DNA of 49,350 bases from Carboxylicivirga marina. GTDB taxonomy: Bacteria; Bacteroidota; Bacteroidia; Bacteroidales; Marinilabiliaceae. Each line of letters opens with the position of its first letter. Position 1 is the stretch's first letter. Positions 1 to 8,432 of this stretch are shown here, in pieces. Location of the stretch: positions 1 through 49,350 of the forward strand of contig NZ_JAENRR010000036.1 of the NCBI RefSeq assembly GCF_016612505.1. The letters are read 5' to 3'. The translations under genes and the position numbers were made by a program. The notes under the pieces are model-generated. The model did no database searches and was not told the origin of the DNA. It worked only from the letters and a program-made list of their open reading frames with translations.

Positions 1-312
1 TAGGTGTAATTTTATTCACACTCTCGTGAAAAAATTATGATTTTGAAAAAGCGCTTTGGAGAACCTGAGTTGTCACTCGAAAGTAGTAATTTATACATGT
101 GATTATTATTAATATTTTAAATAGAGTTATCCAAAAATAATAATTGCAGCATGTAATTATGTCTTTGACGTTCAAATGAAAAATGGGAACATAAAAAAAG
201 AGAAGCCTAATGCAAAGTATGTAACGGCTTTGAACCGGTATTTAGAATGAAAATAAATTATTTTAAATACAAACTAATGAAACCAACTGAATTATGGGTG
301 AACTTTCGGTTC
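1..312. other. Gene-poor left edge with short ORF remnants
   Basis: No complete gene is visible here. Two short open stretches on the plus strand read like coding sequence but lie in different frames. One runs from 10 to 102, with a Met at 37 and the peptide MILKKRFGEPELSLES. The other runs from 125 to 250 and ends in NAKYVTALNRYLE before TGA; it has no start codon before its 20th codon. They could be the worn 3' end of a gene or genes lying mainly left of the window, or chance. I cannot assign them to a family. No tRNA or strong hairpin was seen. Confidence 0.3.
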
Positions 313-708
313 TTATTTGTTTAATGATTTGTTATCAATAGGCAAGTCATTCCGTCGCCATGAAATTAAACCGCCTTTTAATTCGATGATATTGGTATAG
401 CCAAGCTTACACAGTGTTTCAGCAGCCGGTTGTGTACGAATGTCTTTTTCGCAATAAATAAAAATGGTATCGGTTTTTGGAAGCAAGCTGGTTAGCTCAA
501 GTAAGTCATTCTTTTCTGGAGCTGGCAGGGCATTTTTAATGCGGTATTGGGCAAACTTTTCAGAAGGTCTGACATCAATAATTAACGCCTGTGGATGTTT
601 TTGTGTAAGCGAATAGAATAATTTCGCATTCACACGTTTTGAGCTTTGTGACTGACTTGTCAGGCAGTTCATCCATAATAATCCGATTAATAATAGTATT
701 GATTTCAT
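313..708 (-). CDS. Secreted rhodanese-like domain protein
   Basis: A single rhodanese (sulfurtransferase) domain sits behind an N-terminal hydrophobic segment. I chose the ATG at 708 (131 residues) because it gives a signal peptide, MKSILLLIGLLWMN. An in-frame ATG at 750 would add 14 polar residues in front of it. The domain shows the usual LIIDVRPSEKF strand (Asp45, Arg47) and the active-site loop IYCEKDIRT with the catalytic Cys86. The C-terminal GGLISWRRNDLPI is typical of single-domain rhodaneses. The family transfers sulfane sulfur from thiosulfate or persulfides to thiol acceptors; the real substrate is unknown. Export suggests a periplasmic role. The upstream neighbour is closed by a terminator at 761-789, so this gene is probably transcribed alone. 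Confidence 0.8.
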   Translation of the reverse strand: MKSILLLIGLLWMNCLTSQSQSSKRVNAKLFYSLTQKHPQALIIDVRPSEKFAQYRIKNALPAPEKNDLLELTSLLPKTDTIFIYCEKDIRTQPAAETLCKLGYTNIIELKGGLISWRRNDLPIDNKSLNK

Positions 709-760
709 TAGTTTGGTGTTTAAACCCGAATTTACGGTTTTATCTGTCAATGGTTACTAA

Positions 761-789
761 AAAAGCCCGAAGTACATATGCTTCGGGCT
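761..789 (-). terminator. Rho-independent terminator after the LPP20-like gene
   Basis: A perfect 9-bp stem (AGCCCGAAG / CTTCGGGCT) with an 8-nt loop spans 764-789. Read on the minus strand it is followed by five T residues. It lies about 40 nt beyond the stop codon of the gene ending at 830. Confidence 0.85.
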
Positions 790-829
790 CTTCAGTTTAT
801 CTATTGTCTCATTTTTGAGTGTATCTTTT

Positions 830-2224
830 TTACATATCAACTTGTTCCAAACGCGGTTCAATGCTCTTTTTAAATTCTTCAATTAATTTAATGCGCGAAT
901 CTTTAAGGGCATATTCAAAGTTACCAGGGCGCATGCCTCTAATACCATTAAGGTTATCGGCAAATATTTCGGTTTGGCTTTTTAAATCTTTAATGGCAAT
1001 GTTAAAGTCGGCAAACACTGTAAATACCGAATAACCATTTCCTTTTCTCTCATCGCCCGATACAAAATTAGAGCTGATTTTTACAACAAAATCTGCCTCG
1101 TCCATATTACTTGTGAACGTAAAGAAATTCTCGTTGAGTTCCGTTTTTATCATGCCCGAAAAAGCCCCTTTATCATCCAGCTCGCCAAACACTTTTTCTT
1201 CGCTAATAAGATAGGCTTTTGACTTTAATACCTCAATGGCAATACCAATGCTTGGCATTTGCTTTGGAGGAAAGAATACCTGTAATAAGCGCCTTACTTC
1301 TTCATCAGTTTCGGATTCATCGATGTGTTTAAAATCAAAGGCAGCTGTAATCTCCTGCAATTTTCTTTTTGAAATTAAACGGGTTATTGACACTGATGTG
1401 TAACCATCAAGGTTTGTTTTGCTTTGCGATGATAAAACACCTTCACCTTTTGTAAACTCATATTTAAGCGGAAATCCTGCTAAAGGTCGTTTTTCGCCAT
1501 TGTTACCTACAAACGATGCATTAACGGCAATTGGCACTTCAAGCTTTTTCGAAAATTGAATCTGGTATTTTGTTTGCACAGGAATTAATTCAATGCGTCT
1601 GAATGCATCCTGAATTGTACTGAATATCTCAGTTCCTACATTGTAGGTGCCATCGACTGTTTTGTACGTTAAATCTTCCTCTAAATGGTCTTTTAGGCTA
1701 ATGGCGCCTTTAGCCAGATAGTTTAATGCTGAGAAGGCATCGTAATTTCCCATGGCTTTTTTAGCATCTGATAAATATGAGCTTGCCATCATTTTTGCTT
1801 GGTCAAGCTTCATTTGTTTAGCTCGGGCATATTTCTCCTTCGAGAGTCGTGTCATCACCCAGTATTCCTTACGATTTTCCCAGGTTAATACCTCGTAGCC
1901 TTCGAGTGTTTGCTCAACAGATGCTTGTAATTTCGATTCGTATGATTCTTTGTACTGATAATCTGTTTCAATCTTTTGCAATACCGAGTTGGAGGATATG
2001 TTGACTTTTATTTCGCTACTCATTTGTTTAAGTGCAGAACCTCGTGCTGATTGTCGATAGTCTACTTCACTACCTTGCTTGGGCTCCATGGCAATGCCAA
2101 TGTAATAAGCCGGATCATTGGGGCGTTGTTTTACCCATGCTGGTTTTCTTTTGGCATCAATATTTGATGATAACAATAGAAAAGTGAGAAGTGCTAAAAG
2201 AGTAAGGCTTGTTTGTTTCTTCAT
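830..2224 (-). CDS. LPP20-like secreted protein
   Basis: This is a 464-residue exported protein. The N-terminal signal peptide runs to about residue 24 and ends in NIDA; there is no lipobox cysteine, so it is not a standard lipoprotein. Residues ~28-140 begin with KPAWVKQRPNDPAYYIGIA and continue as an LPP20/FlgP-like alpha-beta domain (PxW...YYIGI followed by a helix with repeated A/S and a second strand pair). The rest (~150-464) holds further strand-rich segments with an Ig-like look but no motif that I recognise. It follows recX by 12 nt and a terminator closes the unit, so it is probably the last gene of an aldehyde dehydrogenase-recX-LPP20 transcript. The function is unknown; an envelope location is inferred from the signal peptide. 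Confidence 0.7.
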   Translation of the reverse strand: MKKQTSLTLLALLTFLLLSSNIDAKRKPAWVKQRPNDPAYYIGIAMEPKQGSEVDYRQSARGSALKQMSSEIKVNISSNSVLQKIETDYQYKESYESKLQASVEQTLEGYEVLTWENRKEYWVMTRLSKEKYARAKQMKLDQAKMMASSYLSDAKKAMGNYDAFSALNYLAKGAISLKDHLEEDLTYKTVDGTYNVGTEIFSTIQDAFRRIELIPVQTKYQIQFSKKLEVPIAVNASFVGNNGEKRPLAGFPLKYEFTKGEGVLSSQSKTNLDGYTSVSITRLISKRKLQEITAAFDFKHIDESETDEEVRRLLQVFFPPKQMPSIGIAIEVLKSKAYLISEEKVFGELDDKGAFSGMIKTELNENFFTFTSNMDEADFVVKISSNFVSGDERKGNGYSVFTVFADFNIAIKDLKSQTEIFADNLNGIRGMRPGNFEYALKDSRIKLIEEFKKSIEPRLEQVDM

Positions 2225-2236
2225 GATGTTTATGCT

Positions 2237-2701
2237 TCAGGTTATGTCATTTAATAATTGATCGATGGCTCTAAAAACGATATCGGGCTCAAAGCCTCTT
2301 GACTGTGCAAAACGTGCTAAAGCGGCTTTTGTTTGCCAATAATCTTTATTTTTGATTTGCTGCTTTTTGCTATGCAATAATTCTGCCAGCTTTTCGGTGT
2401 ATTCAGCTTCGTTTATCTGTTCCAGGGCATCTTCGATCAGGTTTGATGAGATTTGCTTACCTCTTAGCTGGTAGCGAATTTTAATTTTGCCCCAATTGTT
2501 AAAGCGAAATTTATCGCGTACATAATAAGCAGCATATCGCTCATTGTCAATAAACTTTTCATCGATTAACCATTGAAGAGCTTTGTCTGCTTCTTCGTCA
2601 GATAAATCCCAATTTACCAGTTTTTTTTGAATATCAGCACTGCAGTATTCTTTGCGCGAACAGAGGGCTGCGGCTTTATTAATGGCTTGGCGATAATCCA
2701 T
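2237..2701 (-). CDS. recX: Regulatory protein RecX
   Basis: The 154-residue protein has the all-helical RecX architecture of three tandem three-helix repeats. Diagnostic stretches are LCSRKEYCSADIQKKL (first repeat), DEKFIDNERYAAYYVRDK with the WGKIKIRYQLRGKQI segment (second repeat), and the C-terminal KAALARFAQSRGFEPDIV (third repeat). The length matches the family. RecX binds RecA filaments and inhibits or disassembles them. recA is not nearby, which is usual in Bacteroidota. It sits 38 nt after the aldehyde dehydrogenase gene and 12 nt before the LPP20-like gene, so all three are probably co-transcribed by position rather than by function. Confidence 0.9.
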   Translation of the reverse strand: MDYRQAINKAAALCSRKEYCSADIQKKLVNWDLSDEEADKALQWLIDEKFIDNERYAAYYVRDKFRFNNWGKIKIRYQLRGKQISSNLIEDALEQINEAEYTEKLAELLHSKKQQIKNKDYWQTKAALARFAQSRGFEPDIVFRAIDQLLNDIT

Positions 2702-2739
2702 GCGTTAGCTTAACAAATGAAAGTGAAAATTGTAAATAC

Positions 2740-4107
2740 CTATTTAATGTATACGCCTTTAATATTCATAAATTCCATCATGCCATGGTGCGATAATTCA
2801 CGTCCGTAGCCACTTTCTTTGACGCCTCCAAAGGGCATACGCGGATCGGAACGAACAAAGTCATTTACAAAACAACAGCCAGCTTCCAACTCATATTCGG
2901 CAATGCGTTGGCCTTTTTCGATATTCTGAGTAAAAACGGCTGCTCCCAAGCCAAAAACTGTATCGTTGGCAATGTGAATCGCATCAGCTTCATCTTTAGC
3001 ACGAATAAGCGATGCTACTGGCCCAAAAAGTTCCTCATGATATGCTACCATACCTTCTTGCACATCGCCCAGCACAGTGGCCGGATAATATGCTCCATCG
3101 CGATTTGGAATATAGCCTCCGGTTAATAATTTTGCACCTTTATTGACACTGTTTTCTACCTGCCGATGAATGTCCTCACGGAAGGTTGAACGTGCCATTG
3201 GTCCCATGTTCTTACTTTCGTCAAATGGGTCGCCAAGTGTGATGTCTCTCATCTTATCAGTGAACTTCGTCGCAAACTCATCATAAACTTCATCAACAAT
3301 AATAAAACGCTTGGCACCAATGCAGCTTTGACCGGCATTTAAAATACGGCCAGCAACGCAGGCATCAACAGCTTCGTCAATGTTGGCATCCTTAAGTATC
3401 AGGTAGGGATCGCTGCCGCCTAGTTCGAGCACACATTTTTTGAGATGTTTGCCGGCAGTTGCTGCAACAGCTTTACCGGCAGGCGTGCTGCCTGTTAATG
3501 TCACGGCTTTAATGCGCTTGTCACCAATAATTTTCTCGACTTTGCTGCTGCGAATTAATAGTGTACGAAACACATCTTTTGGGAAACCAGCTTCCACAAA
3601 TACATTTTCAATGGCCAGGGCACAACCAGGAACATTAGAAGCATGTTTTAACAAGCCAACATTGCCAGCCATTAGGGTAGGAGCAGCAAAGCGAAATACT
3701 TGCCATAAAGGAAAGTTCCAGGGCATTATAGCTAAAATCGGACCAATTGGTTGCATGGAAGCATAGGATTGTTGAGCTTCTGTCTGGATAGATTCTTTTT
3801 TTAAGAATTCAGGCCCATTTTCGGCATAAAACTCACACACCTTAGCACACTTTTCAACCTCGGCCCGTGCTTCGGTAATATTCTTGCCCATTTCAACGGT
3901 AATGTTAAAAGCCAATCCCTCTTGCTTATCGCGTAATACTTGGGCTGCTCTTAATAATAGTTCACTTCGTTTGTTAATGGATTCCTTTCGCCAGAGTTTA
4001 TAAGCCTGGAAGTTGGCCTCAATGGCATTGTTTATTTCGTCCGAATGGAACTCTTCGTATTCTCTAATAACTTCTCCGGTAGCCGGATTTATACTTTTTA
4101 AAAACAT
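2740..4107 (-). CDS. NAD(P)-dependent succinate-semialdehyde dehydrogenase, Sad/YneI type
   Basis: This is a 455-residue aldehyde dehydrogenase with a full set of catalytic residues: Asn131 in MPWNFPLW, Lys154, the general base Glu228 in LELGGSDPYLIL, and the nucleophile Cys262 in NAGQSCIGAKR. The C-terminal PFGGVKESGYGRE is also present. The GGSDP variant and the compact N-terminus (KSINPATGEVI) match the E. coli Sad/YneI group, which oxidises succinate semialdehyde to succinate. Other aldehydes remain possible because specificity cannot be read from these motifs alone. It is the first gene of a probable leftward unit with recX. It is divergent from the PagL-like gene, with 84 bp between the two starts. 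No clear promoter box was found there. Confidence 0.85.
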   Translation of the reverse strand: MFLKSINPATGEVIREYEEFHSDEINNAIEANFQAYKLWRKESINKRSELLLRAAQVLRDKQEGLAFNITVEMGKNITEARAEVEKCAKVCEFYAENGPEFLKKESIQTEAQQSYASMQPIGPILAIMPWNFPLWQVFRFAAPTLMAGNVGLLKHASNVPGCALAIENVFVEAGFPKDVFRTLLIRSSKVEKIIGDKRIKAVTLTGSTPAGKAVAATAGKHLKKCVLELGGSDPYLILKDANIDEAVDACVAGRILNAGQSCIGAKRFIIVDEVYDEFATKFTDKMRDITLGDPFDESKNMGPMARSTFREDIHRQVENSVNKGAKLLTGGYIPNRDGAYYPATVLGDVQEGMVAYHEELFGPVASLIRAKDEADAIHIANDTVFGLGAAVFTQNIEKGQRIAEYELEAGCCFVNDFVRSDPRMPFGGVKESGYGRELSHHGMMEFMNIKGVYIK

Positions 4108-4191
4108 GCTTTTTCTGATTATAGTAGGCTCCTTAAAAGTACGTCGGAAAAATGAACCTAAAAAGATATTTGTCGGGAAATTGGCTGTATT

Positions 4192-5286
4192 ATGTCTTAT
4201 ATTGGTAAAATGACCATGCCTAAGTTGAATATATATTTATCGATGCAGTTGTTTCTTATGTCAGTAATTGGTATTACGGCTATGGCACAAACGAATCAGT
4301 CAGAAGCTCCTGTATTTTATGCTTCATCGCTTTACTATGGCAAGTTTCAGGTGCATACCAAGTCATTGTATCCATACAACGGTACCAATCCTTATGGTGT
4401 TGAATTCGAAATCAGTCGGTTTTTACTATCGGAGAATATTCGTGAACGCTTTGGTACATTTATAAAATGGGGAATTGGTTTAAACTATGTGAACTTTGAT
4501 CATAGTGATTTAGGTTACTCAATATCGAGTGTGGCCTATATTGAACCTTTTATAAAGCCACGTGGTCGCTGGCGTTATTCATTAAAGCTTGGTAGTGGAT
4601 TAGCCTATATGAGTCATCCATATGATGAGATTAGTAACCCCCAAAATCTGACTTATAGTACTCGTTTTGCTTTTCCGTTGTTTGGTGGCTTTAGTGCTTA
4701 CTATTTTATACGTAAACAATTGGCAATTAAAGTCACGGCATCTTTTCAGCATATTTCTAATGGCGGCATAAAACAACCAAATTTGGGTATTAATTATCCG
4801 GTCTTGGCACTAGGCGTGGAGTTTACTAATCAGCACTACACGATACCTCCTAAAAAAAAATTACTACAGTATAACAAAGAAACACGTCTGGATGTGTTAG
4901 TTGGCTATTCTCTTAAAGAAGACACAACTAATACGAATAATCAGAATGTGGTAACTTTATTTATTAATCAAAACTGGCAGGTATCGCGTATTAATGCAAT
5001 TAATGTTTCGGCAATGTTTGAGTATCATCAGCTAGCTGATAGTTATGGAGAAGCTGAGCAGTGGAGTGTTGCTCCGTTAGTGGGTAATGAGTTTTTGTTA
5101 GGTCAATTACGCTTTGGACAGCAAATTGGTTTATATATTATGAAAGGGGCTAAAGCTCCCAACGATGTATTACAGAATTATTATTTGAGGTATAAAGTAA
5201 ACTCCCGCTTAATGGCAGGAGTTAACTTAAAGGCACACGGGCGTGTTGCCGATTATCTTTCGTTTCAATTAGGACTTATGTTTTAG
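4192..5286 (+). CDS. PagL-like lipid A deacylase (acyloxyacyl hydrolase family), outer membrane
   Basis: This is a 364-residue outer-membrane protein. Met codons at 4192, 4210 and 4216 are all possible starts; the last two best suit the signal peptide, which ends around TAMAQ. A PagL-type motif occurs as FQHISNGGIKQPNLGIN; His187 and Ser189 (numbered from 4192) correspond to the catalytic H-x-S of PagL, and SNGG...PN..GIN is the family signature. PagL removes the 3-O acyl chain of lipid A. The protein is about twice the length of Pseudomonas PagL. Residues ~220-364 form more strand-like segments, and the C-terminus ends in Phe as an outer-membrane barrel should. The stop overlaps the convergent DUF2147 gene by 3-4 nt. 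Family assignment is good; activity is inferred. Confidence 0.75.
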   Translation: MSYIGKMTMPKLNIYLSMQLFLMSVIGITAMAQTNQSEAPVFYASSLYYGKFQVHTKSLYPYNGTNPYGVEFEISRFLLSENIRERFGTFIKWGIGLNYVNFDHSDLGYSISSVAYIEPFIKPRGRWRYSLKLGSGLAYMSHPYDEISNPQNLTYSTRFAFPLFGGFSAYYFIRKQLAIKVTASFQHISNGGIKQPNLGINYPVLALGVEFTNQHYTIPPKKKLLQYNKETRLDVLVGYSLKEDTTNTNNQNVVTLFINQNWQVSRINAINVSAMFEYHQLADSYGEAEQWSVAPLVGNEFLLGQLRFGQQIGLYIMKGAKAPNDVLQNYYLRYKVNSRLMAGVNLKAHGRVADYLSFQLGLMF

Positions 5287-5741
5287 GCATCGCCTGTAAC
5301 TCGTGTCCAGCTTACTTTTTTACCAATTAAAGAAAAGCCTATATAACCTTTCACTTGAAGCTTGTTGGGATTGCCATCGAACCACATGTAGCATTTGTAA
5401 GTATTGCCACTTTTAGGATCGTAAATGGTACCATCATTCCATTCTTCTTCATCCTCGTCAAATTGAAAATTCTTCAACAGTTTAAGCCCCATTATTTTCC
5501 GCTTTTTGAGATCTTCATCTGGGTTATGTTCGTCTAGTTTTTCAGAACCATCCTCTTCGGTAGGATCTTGTAACCAAATGATTTCACCTGTAAAAGAGCC
5601 ATCATCATTTTGTGATATTTCTACTTTTGAATCACCATCTTGCGTTAGCCAGGTTCCTACAACTTTAGTATTCTTTTGACCAAATGAAGCTAGGGAAAGC
5701 ACCATAAGTGCAATGCTCAATAAATATTTTCTCATCATCAA
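5283..5741 (-). CDS. DUF2147 family secreted protein
   Basis: A 152-residue protein with a signal peptide (MMMRKYLLSIALMVLSLASFGQ). The mature part carries the DUF2147 pattern: VVGTWLTQDGDSKVEI, GEIIWLQDP, then KRKIMGLKLLKNF, WNDGTIYDPKSGNTYKCY and a closing VKGYIGFSLIGKKVSWTRV. The family is a small lipocalin-like beta fold found widely in Bacteroidota and Proteobacteria. Its biochemical role is unknown. A strongly acidic insertion at about 60-80 (EEDGSEKLDEHNPDEDL) lies where family members are usually shorter in charge. It stands alone between convergent and co-directional neighbours. Confidence 0.85.
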   Translation of the reverse strand: MMMRKYLLSIALMVLSLASFGQKNTKVVGTWLTQDGDSKVEISQNDDGSFTGEIIWLQDPTEEDGSEKLDEHNPDEDLKKRKIMGLKLLKNFQFDEDEEEWNDGTIYDPKSGNTYKCYMWFDGNPNKLQVKGYIGFSLIGKKVSWTRVTGDA

Positions 5742-5812
5742 CTAAATATCATTCAACGTAATCTTCAAAAAATATTGGCTGACAATATAATAAAAATAAT
5801 AAAAGGAGAAAT

Positions 5813-6085
5813 TTAAGGAACAGGATCATGGCCATGTCCGCCCCATGGGTTGCAACTTAGAATGCGCTTGATGGAAAGATACAAACCTTTAAAAGGGCCA
5901 TGTTTTCTGAGTGCTTCAACAGTATATTGCGAGCATGATGGTGTGTAACGGCATGAAGCGCCAAGGATTGGTGAAATAAACCATTGATATAATTTCACAG
6001 GTATGAGTAAAATGGCTACCAATCCACTTTTCAGAATATGAATGAGTTGCCTGAAGAAATTGATAAACCAATTATTCTTTCTCAC
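5813..6085 (-). CDS. yidD: Membrane protein insertion efficiency factor YidD
   Basis: The 90-residue protein shows the complete YidD signature: an amphipathic N-terminal helix, then [33 protein letters not shown], and the C-terminal [16 protein letters not shown]. YidD sits at the inner face of the membrane and helps YidC insert membrane proteins. Its start lies 14 nt inside the 3' end of rnpA, so the two are translationally coupled, as in most bacteria. The Cys residues at SCR, SCSQ and SCNP are the conserved ones. Confidence 0.95.
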   Translation of the reverse strand: MRKNNWFINFFRQLIHILKSGLVAILLIPVKLYQWFISPILGASCRYTPSCSQYTVEALRKHGPFKGLYLSIKRILSCNPWGGHGHDPVP

Positions 6086-6473
6086 GGCATGTGTCTTTAA
6101 TTAGTTTATTAAGTGCTTTCTTCATGCCTTTTTCAACTGATGCATAATCGAGTATTTCAGTTGGCAGATAGATAAAGGCAACAGCTATATTAAGACCGTT
6201 TTTTTGTAAAGAAGTAATGAATTCAGTCTTGTTCAATCGGTAAGCTTCGCGTGAAAGACGCTTTAGTCGATTACGCTTGTAAGCGCGCTTAAAACGCTTC
6301 TTTGACACACTAATTAATACTTGTGCATTTGCAGTATCTTCAGCATCAACTCGAAGGTAAGATACACGAAATGGATATTTGACAAACGATTGTCCTTTAG
6401 TAAAGAGCTCCTGTATGGTTGTACGACTACACAGGCGTTCGTTTTTTTTTAAGGTAAATCGTTGTTGTTCCAT
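6072..6473 (-). CDS. rnpA: Ribonuclease P protein component
   Basis: A 133-residue basic protein with the RnpA pattern: [17 protein letters not shown] at the N-terminus, a central strand set, and the RNR-type motif [17 protein letters not shown] that contacts the catalytic RNA. It is the protein subunit of RNase P, which trims the 5' leader of pre-tRNAs. It overlaps yidD by 14 nt. rpmH is not adjacent; instead hemD lies upstream, an arrangement typical of Bacteroidota. A terminator-like hairpin separates it from hemD, so it may have its own promoter in the 67-bp gap. A run of nine A residues occurs early in the gene (complement of 6442-6450). Confidence 0.95.
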   Translation of the reverse strand: MEQQRFTLKKNERLCSRTTIQELFTKGQSFVKYPFRVSYLRVDAEDTANAQVLISVSKKRFKRAYKRNRLKRLSREAYRLNKTEFITSLQKNGLNIAVAFIYLPTEILDYASVEKGMKKALNKLIKDTCREKE

Positions 6474-6484
6474 TTTATGAAGAT

Positions 6485-6518
6485 AAAAAAATCCTCTCTG
6501 CCAATGACAAAGAGGATT
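6485..6518 (-). terminator. Rho-independent terminator after hemD
   Basis: An 8-bp stem (AATCCTCT / AGAGGATT) spans 6490-6518 and is followed on the minus strand by six T residues. A second small hairpin (TCAGCC / GGCTGA, 6521-6535) lies between it and the hemD stop. Together they end the hemD transcript just upstream of rnpA. Confidence 0.75.
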
Positions 6519-6540
6519 TATCAGCCTCAGGCTGAATGTT

Positions 6541-7293
6541 TTATTTTTGTCCTTTGTTAAATTTCTTGATGTATTGCTCCAAAGCCATCGTCATTGATGG
6601 TGCCTGTGGCATTGGTGCTTGAATATCAAGTCGTAAACCAGCATCTTTAACTGCTTTGGCAGTAGCAGGTCCAAAGGATGCAATTTTTGTATCGTTCTGA
6701 ACAAAATCAGGGAAGTTTTGCATTAATGATGCAATACCCGACGGACTAAAGAAAACCAATACATCGTAATTAACATCTTTTAAATCGCTTAAGTCGCTGC
6801 TTACGGTGCGATATAAAATTGCTTTCGTGTACTTTACTTTAGCTTTGTTTAATAATGTCGGAATCTCCTGCTTGTGAATATCTGACAAAGGCACCAAGTA
6901 TGTTTCATCTTTGTGCTTTTTAACCACATCAGCCAGGTCGGCAAATTTCCCTGTCGAATGGAAAATTTTACGTTTCCGGTAAACGATGTACTTCTGCAAA
7001 TAGAAAGCCGTAGCTTCTGAGATACAAAAATACTTCATGGTATCAGGTACCGTCACACGCATTTCTTCAGCAATGCGGAAATAATGATCGATAGCCGTTC
7101 TACTTGTAAAAATAACTGCTGTGTGGTCAAGTATATTAACCTTCTGCTGCCTAAACTCCTTTGCAGGAACCGCTTCTACCTGAATAAAAGGTCTGAAATC
7201 AACTTTCAAATTACTTTTTTCAGCCAAATCAAAGTAGGGAGATTTGGGTGTTGAGGGTTTGGGTTGTGAAACCAGGATTCTTTTAATCTTCAA
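6541..7293 (-). CDS. hemD: Uroporphyrinogen-III synthase
   Basis: The 250-residue protein has the two-lobed HemD fold. The first lobe opens with KIKRILVSQPKP, and AVIFTSRTAIDHYF marks the strand-turn near the active site. The second lobe contains VLVFFSPSGIASLMQNFP and the diagnostic KIASFGPATAKAVKDAGL. HemD cyclises hydroxymethylbilane to uroporphyrinogen III in tetrapyrrole synthesis. The sequence family is weakly conserved, but these paired motifs and the DUF4271-hemD-rnpA-yidD order, which is common in Bacteroidota, make the call firm. No other haem genes are visible nearby. Confidence 0.88.
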   Translation of the reverse strand: MKIKRILVSQPKPSTPKSPYFDLAEKSNLKVDFRPFIQVEAVPAKEFRQQKVNILDHTAVIFTSRTAIDHYFRIAEEMRVTVPDTMKYFCISEATAFYLQKYIVYRKRKIFHSTGKFADLADVVKKHKDETYLVPLSDIHKQEIPTLLNKAKVKYTKAILYRTVSSDLSDLKDVNYDVLVFFSPSGIASLMQNFPDFVQNDTKIASFGPATAKAVKDAGLRLDIQAPMPQAPSMTMALEQYIKKFNKGQK

Positions 7294-7341
7294 TGTACTT
7301 CATTTTAAATTCAACTAAACCTTTACCTCATTTACTATTCC

Positions 7342-8379
7342 CTAGTATATCATTACTTTAATAAGTATTGACAAGGGTAAAATTTCTAGGGCACAAAAGT
7401 ACAAAAACATATAAAATATTGAAAGGGCACTATGTAAAATTATTTTCGCACCACGAAGTAATTGTATTACATACATGATAATAAATAACGCTAGCCCTGC
7501 CTTTATAAGGAATGTGGCGGTTAAGTTATCGACGTAAGGAACTACGCAAACAATAGGCAAACAGGCGATGCCAAACACCTTACTTAGCATATTTGCATTA
7601 AATAAGTACTCTTTTGTAGCTTGCTGAACGTCAAAAACGGAGGCAACAAAGCGGTATAAAATGTTTTTTAAAAAGAAATAAGCAACGATTCCGGCATTGA
7701 CTAGTAAGTAAAAAACAAATGAGCTGACATGTTGAGGACTTTTACCCCCAATATGCGCAAATTCAAATATGAGCAAAGAAGTGGAGAGAAAAAATAAAAT
7801 GGTTAAGGCCCATGATGGTTTCTCATTTTGAAGATTGGCCGTTGAGAAAAGTTTGGAGGCCGATTGCTGATATCTGATCGATGAAAATAAATCGTTTAAA
7901 TATTTGCCGGCGCTTAGTTTAACAAATCCAGCAATAATAAGAGCCAATAAAATAAAACCCGACATCCAGTCTTTAGAGCCATCAAACTGTGAACCTTTAC
8001 GGATTTTCACAGGAGGAGGGGGAACACTAACTTCGCTTTTTAGTTCCTTTATAATGCTGTCTTTCTGTTCTTCAATAACGTCGCCTTGATTGGGACTTGT
8101 TTGCGCAGAGTAGGCTGTCTCAGGGCTTGAGTAACTATGAGCAGATACCTGATCATCCTTTTTAAGGTTGAAGAAAACAGAATCTTTAGCTGACCAAGTG
8201 CGGTATGCGGGTGGTTGAGCTTTTACTTGTCGTTGAACCTGAAGATGCTTAGGTTCTTTGACTTCTATTTGCTGAATGGGAGTGCGCAAGCTTTTAGCAG
8301 TCGATAAAGAGTCTTTATTGACAAGCTGTTGATTTTCCACACTTTGGGTGTGTTGATATGTAAATGCTGTTTCCCCCAT
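7342..8379 (-). CDS. DUF4271 membrane protein
   Basis: This is a multi-pass membrane protein of about 345 residues. After a low-complexity, probably extracytoplasmic N-terminal region (~110 residues rich in Gln, Ser and charged residues), six or seven hydrophobic segments form the DUF4271 domain (about residues 135-345), with VYLF-type aromatic-rich helices such as FVFYLLVNAGIVAYFFLKNI. The 5' end is problematic. The intact frame has an ATG at 8379 and near-cognate TTG codons up to 8397, and it stays open to 8418. A T10 run (complement of 8402-8411) separates it from a GTG at 8428, four nt after the upstream stop, whose product would supply a good signal peptide. Function is unknown; position upstream of hemD is conserved in Bacteroidota. 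Confidence 0.82.
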   Translation of the reverse strand: MGETAFTYQHTQSVENQQLVNKDSLSTAKSLRTPIQQIEVKEPKHLQVQRQVKAQPPAYRTWSAKDSVFFNLKKDDQVSAHSYSSPETAYSAQTSPNQGDVIEEQKDSIIKELKSEVSVPPPPVKIRKGSQFDGSKDWMSGFILLALIIAGFVKLSAGKYLNDLFSSIRYQQSASKLFSTANLQNEKPSWALTILFFLSTSLLIFEFAHIGGKSPQHVSSFVFYLLVNAGIVAYFFLKNILYRFVASVFDVQQATKEYLFNANMLSKVFGIACLPIVCVVPYVDNLTATFLIKAGLALFIIMYVIQLLRGAKIILHSALSIFYMFLYFCALEILPLSILIKVMIY

Positions 8380-8432
8380 CAAAAGCAATTTCAACAAAAG
8401 TAAAAAAAAAAGGTAGCCTTAGCACCACTAAT

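Noticed and set aside
4852-4860. A9 tract inside the PagL-like gene as a phase-variation site
   Set aside because: The frame continues normally on both sides as barrel-like protein and AAA AAA AAA encodes Lys-Lys-Lys; there is no sign of a broken frame.
5813-6473. rnpA-yidD as a sign of the chromosome origin
   Set aside because: In many bacteria rpmH-rnpA lies by dnaA and oriC, but here hemD is upstream, no rpmH or dnaA is present and no DnaA-box cluster was seen.
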